This document shows positions 8,503 through 13,949 of a stretch of 15,125 nucleotides of DNA, one piece after another. The notes under the pieces are model-generated. The model saw only the letters and a list, made by a program, of their open reading frames with translations. It was not told the DNA's origin and ran no database searches. The first letter of the stretch is position 1. Each line of letters starts with the position of its first letter. The DNA is from an uncultured Bacilli bacterium (lineage in GTDB: Bacteria > Bacillota_I > Bacilli_A > RF39 > UBA660), in the NCBI GenBank assembly GCA_944363695.1, contig CALVUW010000012.1, positions 1 through 15,125 of the forward strand, given 5' to 3'. Position numbers and translations under genes: made by a program.

Positions 8503-8541
8503 AAAAAAAAGAAGAACTGCACCCCCTGGAGGCAGCTCTTC
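8503..8541 (-). terminator. Strong minus-strand terminator with G-rich loop
   Basis: On the minus strand, GAAGAGCTGC (8541-8532) pairs with GCAGTTCTTC (8520-8511), one G-U pair, and eight T follow (8510-8503). The 11-nt loop reads CTCCAGGGGGT. It ends the candidate small RNA below and any read-through from the GDPD-like gene. Confidence 0.88.
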
Positions 8542-8611
8542 CAAAAAAAGAATAAAAAGGGGTTGGCTAGTGTGATACTAGCGACCAATTCGCCTAATTC
8601 CGAATTGGTGC
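8503..8611 (-). ncRNA. Candidate small RNA 1, about 107 nt
   Basis: This is inferred from signals, not from homology to a known family. Starting about seven bases after a near-consensus minus-strand promoter, the RNA would fold from its first bases. Stem 1 is ACCAATTCG (8609-8601) with CGAATTGGT (8592-8584), 9 bp perfect, loop GAATTAGG. Stem 2 is GCTAGT (8582-8577) with ACTAGC (8571-8566), loop ATCAC. A 24-nt unpaired linker (8565-8542) follows, starting CAACCCCTTTTT and otherwise U-rich. Last comes the terminator hairpin with GGGGG in its loop. No reading frame of note is present. C-rich unpaired stretches are the usual seeds of Firmicutes sRNAs that block ribosome binding sites. It could instead be a 3' UTR-derived RNA of the GDPD-like gene, since the promoter overlaps the sequence just after that stop codon. 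Confidence 0.55.
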
Positions 8612-8616
8612 TTTCT

Positions 8617-8645
8617 ATAATAATCACTAAACCAATTTTTGTCAA
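8617..8645 (-). promoter_or_regulatory. Near-consensus promoter for candidate small RNA 1
   Basis: On the minus strand, consensus TTGACA (8645-8640), exactly 17 nt, then TATTAT (8622-8617). It lies just downstream of the GDPD-like stop codon and points away from it, so it cannot serve that gene. The only thing downstream is the hairpin-rich stretch ending at 8503. It is one of the two best -35/-10 matches in the window. Confidence 0.65.
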
Positions 8646-8653
8646 CCACTTTT

Positions 8654-9373
8654 TTAAAAAAATCTTGGTTGAGGCGTATTTATGATGGAAATAAAAGCGG
8701 TAATGATAAAAATAGAGTTAAAAACGTCTTGATATTCTTGATAAACTAGGTCAAATACTTCCCGGCGATTAATTTCATCTAGCATGACAAGTTTGTTTTT
8801 TTCGATTTTTTTTCGTATATCAAATTCATTCAATAGTGATAATTGAATATCGTAAAAATCTACATCTTCATACCAATTACTTCTCGTGTCATGACTTACA
8901 ATAACACCAATGGGATGATTAGTTAGACTGCTTTTTAAATAGCTTACAATTTCTAAACTTTTACTTTCTAAATAAATACTCAATCCAGCATAAGGACGTA
9001 TCATGGTTAGGATAACATCTGTAAATAATGCATTTTTATTTCCTTGATCAACTAATTCTAGTACTAGTTCTTTTTGATAATTTTGAAAAATAGTGAGAAT
9101 TTCTTTTAATGTGATAATTTGCTGCTTTTGAACATTAGTACCAACGTTGTAATGCAGTAATTCTGGCAATGTTTTTTCTGAAATTTTGCCAATATGTTCA
9201 CTAAAAAATTGATAAGTTTCATCACTTAAACTAATAATTTGATGATCTTTGGTCATATATAATTGTAATTTAAAACCGTCCACATAATAGGTATTAAGCC
9301 CTAAAATGATAGCATCTCTAGTATTGGCCGTTACATTTTTGGTAATAGCACCACCATCAGCGATTAATTTCAT
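8654..9373 (-). CDS. Degenerate GDPD-like TIM-barrel protein, catalytic residues absent
   Basis: 239 residues, close to the ~230-250 of bacterial glycerophosphodiester phosphodiesterases. The order of elements matches that family: an ENT-like segment (ANTRDAIILGLN), a strand plus LTKD-like turn (FKLQLYMTKDHQIISLSDET), TLPELL, then ITLKEILTIFQ...LVLELV. All key residues are replaced. The N-terminal His-Arg pair is ADGG (5-8), the metal-binding E-x-D is K35-L-Q37, and the second catalytic His-Asp is S50-D51. It is therefore unlikely to hydrolyse glycerophosphodiesters; a binding or structural role is inferred. No signal peptide, so cytoplasmic. GGAGG precedes the ATG by about six bases. It is divergent from recG with a 79-nt spacer. 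Assignment rests on pattern similarity only; another (beta/alpha) barrel is possible. Confidence 0.6.
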   Translation of the reverse strand: MKLIADGGAITKNVTANTRDAIILGLNTYYVDGFKLQLYMTKDHQIISLSDETYQFFSEHIGKISEKTLPELLHYNVGTNVQKQQIITLKEILTIFQNYQKELVLELVDQGNKNALFTDVILTMIRPYAGLSIYLESKSLEIVSYLKSSLTNHPIGVIVSHDTRSNWYEDVDFYDIQLSLLNEFDIRKKIEKNKLVMLDEINRREVFDLVYQEYQDVFNSIFIITAFISIINTPQPRFF

Positions 9374-9406
9374 ATTTTTCCTCCAATTAATTTTATGATT
9401 TTTACT

Positions 9407-9435
9407 TTCAAAAATGCTTAAAAATATGATATAAT
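9407..9435 (+). promoter_or_regulatory. Probable recG promoter
   Basis: Consensus TATAAT (9430-9435) with a weak -35, TTCAAA (9407-9412), at 17 nt. It lies in the spacer between the divergent GDPD-like gene and recG, 17-26 nt ahead of the possible GTG starts. Confidence 0.55.
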
Positions 9436-9452
9436 AGCAGGCAGTAGAAGAG

Positions 9453-11450
9453 GTGGTAGTGGTGGCATTAGAAGATGTAAAAGGAATTGGTCCTCGGACA
9501 GTTACCTTATTAAATAAACTTAGTATTCATACGGTAGAGGACTTGGTTACGCATTATCCGTTTCGTTATGAAGTATTGCAACGCGGAAATTTAAAAGAAA
9601 CGGAAGATGGGGAACACATTATTATTGATGGTAGAGTCGAAAGCGTTCCGATTTTAGTTAGATTTAAAGCTGGTCTTAATAAGATGAATTTTCGCTTTGC
9701 TACTGCTTCTGGAGTAGTGGGAGTTTCTATTTTTAATCGGGCTTTTCTAAAAAGTCATTTGACGGTTGGTAGTGGTATAACGGTTATTGGAAAGTTTGAT
9801 AAGAAAAAAAATGTTATTACAGCTTCTGAAATTAAACTGGAACCATTATCAAATAAAGTAAAAATAGAGCCAGTGTATCATTTGACAAATGGTATTACCA
9901 ATAAAAATATGTCTTTATATATTAATATGGCATTACTAGGATGTGCTAACCAGATTCAAGATTATATTCCTAGTTATTTGCAAGAAAAATATCATTTTGT
10001 GAATAAGCGTACAGCTTTAAATATTGTTCATAATCCGCCTAGTGCTGAAAAGTTAAAAGAAGCATTAATTCGCTTGAAATATGAAGAATTGTTTGCTTTT
10101 ATGTTTAAAATTAATTATTTGAAAGAAGAAAATAAAAAAAGTCGTAGTGGATTAGCAAGAGAAATTGATCATCAAAAATTAGATGCGTTTATTCAAACAT
10201 TACCTTTCCCTTTGACAACTGATCAGCAGAAAGCAGTAGAAATGATTGTGGGAGATTTGGAAAGTAATAGTAGAATGAATCGTCTATTACAAGGTGATGT
10301 TGGTAGTGGTAAAACCATTGTTTCTTTTATTGCTATGTATGCAAATTATCTAGGTGGTTATCAAAGTGCTTTAATGGCTCCAACAGAAATTTTAGCCACG
10401 CAGCATTATGCTACCTTGCAAAAGTTTTTCGCTAATTTTTCCATTCGTACTTGCCTATTAACAGGATCAACTTCTAAGAAAGAAAAAGAAAAAATTTATC
10501 ATGATTTAGCTAGTGGCGAAATTGATATGATTGTTGGTACACATGCCTTAATTCAGGAGGATGTAATCTATCATAATTTAGGACTTGTTATTACCGATGA
10601 ACAGCATCGATTTGGTGTAAATCAACGAGCTAATTTAGAGAATAAAGGGTATAAACCAGATATTCTTTACATGAGTGCTACACCGATTCCTAGAACTTAT
10701 GCCTTAACGATTTATGGTGATATGGATGTGTCAACCATTAAAACTAGACCAAAGGGGAGAAAAGAAGTAAAAACCATCATTAAAAAGAATGATGAAATTC
10801 CTGAGATTCTATCTTTAATGTATGAGGAGCTAAAGTTAGGTCATCAAATTTATGTTATTGCACCATTAATTGAAGAAAGTGAAAACACGGATCTAACGAC
10901 AGTTAATCAATTAAAAGATCAGATGAATTTAGCGTTTGGTAGTAAATTTAAAATTGATATTGTTCATGGTAAAATGGCTGCAGCAGCGAAAGAGGTCAGC
11001 ATGAATAGGTTTATTCAAAATCAGGTACAGATTTTAATTAGTACTACTGTAATTGAAGTCGGTGTTGATGTACCGAATGCTACGATGATGTTAATTTTTG
11101 ATGCAGATCGTTTTGGCCTTTCAACGCTTCATCAATTACGCGGTCGAGTAGGACGTAGTGATCTTGCTTCAACTTGTATTTTAATTAGTAATAATGATAC
11201 AAAACGTTTGGAGATTATGGCTCATACCAATGATGGCTTTCAAATTAGTGAAGAGGACTTTAAGTTACGTGGTCATGGAGATTTGTTTGGAACGAAGCAA
11301 AGTGGTGATATGACCTTTAAAGTAGCTGATCTAACCCAGGATTATAAAATTTTATTACAAGCTAAAGAAGACTCTTATCAATATTTATTACAAGATGATA
11401 ATAATGATACATTGAAAAAATCTTTAATTACATCAATTGTACATAGTTAA
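9453..11450 (+). CDS. recG: ATP-dependent DNA helicase RecG
   Basis: Up to 665 residues, usual RecG length. It remodels stalled replication forks and Holliday junctions by branch migration in the cytoplasm. Order: an N-terminal wedge/OB-fold region (~1-140) beginning LEDVKGIGPRTVTLLNKL; helicase motor with Walker A GDVGSGKT (281-288), Walker B-like DEQH (382-385), motif III MSATPIPRT (407-415), motif VI QLRGRVGRS (561-569), and the RecG-typical RGHGDLFGTKQSG near the end (606-618), which belongs to the TRG region. The start is ambiguous. GTG codons at 9453, 9459 and 9462 share the repetitive GTGGTAGTGGTGG stretch, and the AGAGGTGG ribosome site (9448-9455) overlaps the first one, so 9459 or 9462 is the likelier real start. 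No terminator follows directly; transcripts could end at the terminator at 11588-11613. Confidence 0.97.
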   Translation: MVVVALEDVKGIGPRTVTLLNKLSIHTVEDLVTHYPFRYEVLQRGNLKETEDGEHIIIDGRVESVPILVRFKAGLNKMNFRFATASGVVGVSIFNRAFLKSHLTVGSGITVIGKFDKKKNVITASEIKLEPLSNKVKIEPVYHLTNGITNKNMSLYINMALLGCANQIQDYIPSYLQEKYHFVNKRTALNIVHNPPSAEKLKEALIRLKYEELFAFMFKINYLKEENKKSRSGLAREIDHQKLDAFIQTLPFPLTTDQQKAVEMIVGDLESNSRMNRLLQGDVGSGKTIVSFIAMYANYLGGYQSALMAPTEILATQHYATLQKFFANFSIRTCLLTGSTSKKEKEKIYHDLASGEIDMIVGTHALIQEDVIYHNLGLVITDEQHRFGVNQRANLENKGYKPDILYMSATPIPRTYALTIYGDMDVSTIKTRPKGRKEVKTIIKKNDEIPEILSLMYEELKLGHQIYVIAPLIEESENTDLTTVNQLKDQMNLAFGSKFKIDIVHGKMAAAAKEVSMNRFIQNQVQILISTTVIEVGVDVPNATMMLIFDADRFGLSTLHQLRGRVGRSDLASTCILISNNDTKRLEIMAHTNDGFQISEEDFKLRGHGDLFGTKQSGDMTFKVADLTQDYKILLQAKEDSYQYLLQDDNNDTLKKSLITSIVHS

Positions 11451-11473
11451 AATGTAATTTTTACAAAATAGAA

Positions 11474-11502
11474 TTGACAAGTATTTTATTTTCAGTTATG
11501 AT
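11474..11502 (+). promoter_or_regulatory. Near-consensus promoter for candidate small RNA 2
   Basis: Consensus TTGACA (11474-11479), exactly 17 nt, then TATGAT (11497-11502). No protein gene lies downstream on this strand, and the only product would be the hairpin-rich stretch ending at the terminator at 11588-11613. Confidence 0.7.
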
Positions 11503-11508
11503 TAAGGT

Positions 11509-11613
11509 GCATGATAGGTAATTACTTATTATGCTGATTATAGTCCACGATCTAAGTGTGGATTTATATTCAACCGAACCCCCTGAAGGAGCCGAAAGGC
11601 TCCACTTTTGTTT
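11509..11613 (+). ncRNA. Candidate small RNA 2, about 105 nt
   Basis: This is inferred from promoter, folding and terminator; no known RNA family is recognised. The predicted start falls at the first base of stem 1, GCATGATAGGT (11509-11519) with ACTTATTATGC (11524-11534), 11 bp with two G-U pairs and loop AATT. Stem 2 is TCCAC (11544-11548) with GTGGA (11558-11562). An unpaired 25-nt linker (11563-11587) carries CAACCGAACCCCCTGAA. The terminator hairpin with GAAA loop follows. The layout and length match candidate small RNA 1, although the stems differ in sequence. The C-rich linker is the likely seed. It sits between recG and the 3' end of a tyrosine recombinase, so it may also be the integration target. 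A cis-regulatory leader is unlikely because no plus-strand gene follows. Confidence 0.6.
11588..11613 (+). terminator. Terminator of candidate small RNA 2 (GAAA tetraloop)
   Basis: GGAGCC (11588-11593), GAAA, GGCTCC (11598-11603), then ACTTTTGTTT. The GNRA-type loop makes the short stem stable, though the T-tract is interrupted. It also catches read-through from recG. Confidence 0.8.
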
Positions 11614-11645
11614 ATTTTATAAGGATTTTAAGCCTTTAAAAATAT

Positions 11646-11667
11646 TTTAGGTGCTATTTAGGTGCTA
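11646..11667. repeat. Two tandem copies of an 11-bp repeat, probable integrase arm sites
   Basis: TTTAGGTGCTA occurs at 11646-11656 and again at 11657-11667, exact and head to tail, a period of about one helical turn. It lies in the spacer between the small RNA terminator and the 3' end of the tyrosine recombinase gene, where lambda/Tn916-type integrases usually have short direct repeats bound by their arm-binding domain. Confidence 0.6.
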
Positions 11668-11675
11668 AAATACAT

Positions 11676-11712
11676 AAAAAAATAATGGTAAGCGATTAAA
11701 CTTACCATTATT
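11676..11712 (-). terminator. Terminator of the integrase gene
   Basis: A 12-bp perfect stem: AATAATGGTAAG (11681-11692) and CTTACCATTATT (11701-11712), loop CGATTAAA. Read on the minus strand it is followed by a T-run (complement of A 11676-11682), six bases after the integrase stop. On the plus strand it is followed by TTACG, so plus-strand termination is weaker. Confidence 0.85.
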
Positions 11713-11718
11713 TTACGT

Positions 11719-12849
11719 TTATAGACATATTTCTATATCGTTTTTTTCATTAGTTATATAATCATTATCAATAGTATTTTTTTCTTTTTCTCTTTCTCTT
11801 TTAGCTAGTAAAATACTATTGTTTTTATTTATGAGCTTAACTATATCTTCAAGTTTATTTTGATACATATGAGAGTAGGTATTTAGTGTTTCATCAATTT
11901 TAGTATGACCTAAATACTTGGCAACTAGAGTAATACTAGCACCATAATTTATTAAGAAAGAAGCACAGGAGTGTCTAAAGTCGTGTATTCTTATTTGCTT
12001 TACCTGTGCTAATTTACAATTTCTATTTTTTCTACTTCTAATAGAGTCTTTTGTAAGAGGTAAGTCATTACCAAAAACAAACCACTCTTGAGAAAAGTTT
12101 TTAAACTCTTTTTTATAATTGTATAACCTTTTTAAATCAGCTAGTAGTAAATCATTGATAGGTAAGTCACGATTACTATTTTGTGTTTTTAATGGACTTA
12201 ATTTGTAGTTATCCATACTATAAATTGATGGTATTTGTTTATATATTCTCATTATCTTATTTTTAAAATCTATATCTTTCCATTGTAAACCTCTTAATTC
12301 TCCTTTACGAAGTCCCATATAATAAAGAGTTTCAAACAAAGGTCTAAACATTATATCATCTTCAACTGATATAAATTGATTAAACTCATCAATAGTAAAA
12401 AATAGCATTTCTTTCTTCAATTCATTAGGATTAGTAAAGTTAGTCATTTTATTATATACTGGAGTAAAATTAAAATCATACCATTTACTACCATAATTTA
12501 ATATTGCTTTTATAAACTTAAATAAATCATTTTTATAAGAAGTAGCTAGAGGTAATTTATTAATTTCTTTCCTTGTTTCTTCAAACATGAGTTCTCTAGT
12601 AATCATTGCAGAATCAGAGACTGTTTTCAATACTATAGAAGCTACTTGTTGATTCTGAAAAGAAAGAGTTTTAGCTCTCACCATTTCAAGTAAAATACTA
12701 TTAGCATCTTTATTGGTTTCTAAATGTTCACTATTATATATTTCATTGTAAAATTTATTATACTTATGACCAATTTCTAAAATAGCACCTAGGTTTAATT
12801 CTTGTCCTGTATTAATATGATAATAGCATTCATCTTTCACATCATACAT
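11719..12849 (-). CDS. int: Tyrosine recombinase / phage-type integrase
   Basis: 376 residues. The C-terminal half is a clear site-specific tyrosine recombinase: GLRKGEL with R181, the beta-hairpin lysine K221 (PLKTQNSNRDLP), HDFRH with H289 and R292, LGH with H315, and the nucleophile Y325 in TLNTYSHMY. All catalytic residues are present, so it may be active. The segment ~105-160 (FIKAILNYGSKWY...FFTIDEFNQFI) resembles the end of the core-binding domain of lactobacillus-type integrases. The first ~100 residues do not look like the usual AP2-like arm-binding domain plus SAM-like start, so the N-terminus is atypical or rearranged. The C-terminus is highly charged. ATG overlaps the stop of the upstream frame as TAATG; GAGGAA is the likely ribosome site. 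The 3' end faces the small RNA terminator, the usual arrangement next to an attachment site. Confidence 0.9.
   Translation of the reverse strand: MYDVKDECYYHINTGQELNLGAILEIGHKYNKFYNEIYNSEHLETNKDANSILLEMVRAKTLSFQNQQVASIVLKTVSDSAMITRELMFEETRKEINKLPLATSYKNDLFKFIKAILNYGSKWYDFNFTPVYNKMTNFTNPNELKKEMLFFTIDEFNQFISVEDDIMFRPLFETLYYMGLRKGELRGLQWKDIDFKNKIMRIYKQIPSIYSMDNYKLSPLKTQNSNRDLPINDLLLADLKRLYNYKKEFKNFSQEWFVFGNDLPLTKDSIRSRKNRNCKLAQVKQIRIHDFRHSCASFLINYGASITLVAKYLGHTKIDETLNTYSHMYQNKLEDIVKLINKNNSILLAKREREKEKNTIDNDYITNEKNDIEICL
12780..12791 (-). repeat. Inverted third copy of the putative arm-site motif inside the integrase gene
   Basis: Read on the minus strand, TAGGTGCTATTT matches all 12 bases of 11648-11659 exactly. 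It falls in codons ~20-24 of the integrase, in inverted orientation relative to the tandem repeats. It may be coincidence or a trace of rearrangement at the integrase 5' end. Confidence 0.35.
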
Positions 12850-13277
12850 TATTTTTCCTCTTTCTTAATTATACTTTTCTTTAATAACTCTAATTTTTTC
12901 ACATCACTAAGGATATATATGACACTATCAGCTAATTTCACACCATTTAGTGAGGTGGCCCCGTGATAATTATTTAAATCTAAAATAGCTTGAGAATACT
13001 TATTTTGTTTTAATAATTTTCTGATATCAACGGTATTTACAATATAACTTTCTAGATAATAAAGTGTATATACATTTTTAGATTTTGAATATTTGAGCTC
13101 ATAATGAAAATCTAATTTATTGTTTATAGTAGTGTTATTAATACCAAATATAATGTTGAACTCTTCAACTAATACTTGTTTCCGTTTGCATTCATTATAC
13201 CCTTCTTTTTCCTCATAGTATCTATGATATACCTCTTTATATATTTCAATTAGTTCATTAAAAGTAATATCCTTATT
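12849..13277 (-). pseudogene. Open frame without a start codon, probably frameshifted at its 5' end
   Basis: On the minus strand the frame is open for 142 codons from after a TAA at 13280-13278 to the TAA at 12851-12849. It has no ATG, TTG or GTG near its beginning; the first GTG is close to the end. An ATG at 13258-13256, preceded by AAGGA, reads ATG AAC TAA in the next frame. One extra A would turn it into ATG AAA CTA ATT and enter the long frame, so a one-base deletion in an A run is a simple explanation. The product is helical and charged (FNELIEIYKEVYHRYYEEKE near the start, KKLELLKKSIIKKEEK at the end). ITFNELIEIY is faintly like the region just after the AP2 domain in integrases, but this is not convincing. 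The stop overlaps the integrase start (TAATG), suggesting former translational coupling. Confidence 0.55.
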
Positions 13278-13282
13278 TTAAA

Positions 13283-13302
13283 TACTATAATTATAAATAG
13301 TA
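13283..13302. repeat. Short inverted repeat downstream of the 56-aa gene
   Basis: TACTAT (13283-13288) and ATAGTA (13297-13302) flank the 8-nt AT-rich centre AATTATAA. On the minus strand it lies just after the stop of the 56-aa ORF and is followed by TTTAAA. A weak terminator or regulator site is possible; chance is also plausible in such AT-rich DNA. Confidence 0.3.
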
Positions 13303-13305
13303 AAT

Positions 13306-13476
13306 TTATGCTTTTGGCCAAAAAAAAGGATAAAGCAAATTCCAAGTAGTAGGATTTATATTATATAATATTATCCCTTCTTCTGTACAAGTATATAAAT
13401 CAGTAGCACTATCAAATCTAGTTGGGAACATTTCTGTTGGAACTTTTTTATCCAACATGTCTGTTGTAATAATCAT
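13306..13476 (-). CDS. Small unrecognised protein, 56 aa
   Basis: ATG at 13476-13474 follows a good ribosome site (AAGGAG, six bases upstream) and lies 11 nt after the NUDIX gene stop, so it is probably co-transcribed with it. The product begins MIITTDMLDKKVPTEMF and ends WNLLYPFFWPKA. It contains a TRFDSATDLYTCTEEG stretch, one cysteine, two tryptophans, and an aromatic, proline-containing C-terminus. There is no signal peptide, membrane segment or family that I recognise. The codon use resembles the flanking genes. It could be a real small protein or the front part of a longer gene interrupted at the TAA at 13308. Confidence 0.55.
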   Translation of the reverse strand: MIITTDMLDKKVPTEMFPTRFDSATDLYTCTEEGIILYNINPTTWNLLYPFFWPKA

Positions 13477-13487
13477 TATTTTTCTCC

Positions 13488-13919
13488 TTATATTTCGTTA
13501 ATTAAATCGATTGGACCAACAGTATGTTCTTTATAGTTTATAAGTGGTTCTTTAATAAATTTTATGTCTCTCAATTCATCATCCATGTTATTTATAACAT
13601 CATCTATGTCAAACCACTTTACAGAAAGAATTTCTTTTTCATTTATTTTTATATTACTACCAATAATATTTGTAGAGAAAATAACTACTAGTAATAAATC
13701 ATTTTCTATTTTTTTATTAGCAACATTAAGAATACCGGTAAGTTCCACATTATAACCTGTTTCTTCTTTAATTTCTCTTAAAGCTCCATCTTTTAAAGTT
13801 TCATTTGGTTCTAAATGTCCAGCAGGAAGATTCCATTTTCCATAGCAAGCCTTTTTAGCCTCTTTAACTAGTAAAACCTTACCATTTTTCTCAACAATAC
13901 CTCCTACAATTATTTCCAT
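13488..13919 (-). CDS. NUDIX hydrolase (MutT family)
   Basis: 143 residues, typical single-domain NUDIX size. The NUDIX box G-x5-E-x7-R-E-x2-E-E-x-G is complete: G34 HLEPN E40 TLKDGAL R48 E49 IK E52 E53 T G55 Y. It is preceded by the usual GKWNLPAGHLE. Such enzymes use Mg2+ to hydrolyse nucleoside diphosphates linked to another moiety, such as damaged dNTPs, ADP-ribose or nucleotide sugars; the substrate cannot be told from sequence. AAAGGA lies upstream of the ATG. It is 30 nt downstream of the transporter gene on the same strand and 11 nt ahead of the 56-aa ORF, which suggests a shared transcript. Confidence 0.93.
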   Translation of the reverse strand: MEIIVGGIVEKNGKVLLVKEAKKACYGKWNLPAGHLEPNETLKDGALREIKEETGYNVELTGILNVANKKIENDLLLVVIFSTNIIGSNIKINEKEILSVKWFDIDDVINNMDDELRDIKFIKEPLINYKEHTVGPIDLINEI

Positions 13920-13949
13920 AATGTCGTCCTTTCATTTTGTATTATATTA

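Noticed and set aside
8427..8685. Two ORFs of about 70 codons across the PFOR/GDPD intergenic region, one per strand
   Set aside because: They run through terminators and A/T runs, giving lysine/phenylalanine-rich products; the region is better explained by terminators and a small RNA.
838..11450. Mycoplasma-type code with TGA as Trp
   Set aside because: TGA ends the PFOR gene at a terminator, and TGG encodes Trp throughout; no in-frame TGA was needed.
11509..11613. Riboswitch or attenuator leader
   Set aside because: No plus-strand gene follows; the next gene is the convergent integrase. No known riboswitch core was recognised.
11451..11718. tRNA or tmRNA 3' end as the integrase target
   Set aside because: No T-loop (TTCGA) or CCA-type 3' end, and no cloverleaf; the hairpins fit a promoter-to-terminator small RNA instead.
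12849..13277. Missing N-terminal arm-binding domain of the integrase
   Set aside because: The start shows only a faint resemblance to integrase sequence and the rest does not fit; kept as an unexplained frameshifted ORF.
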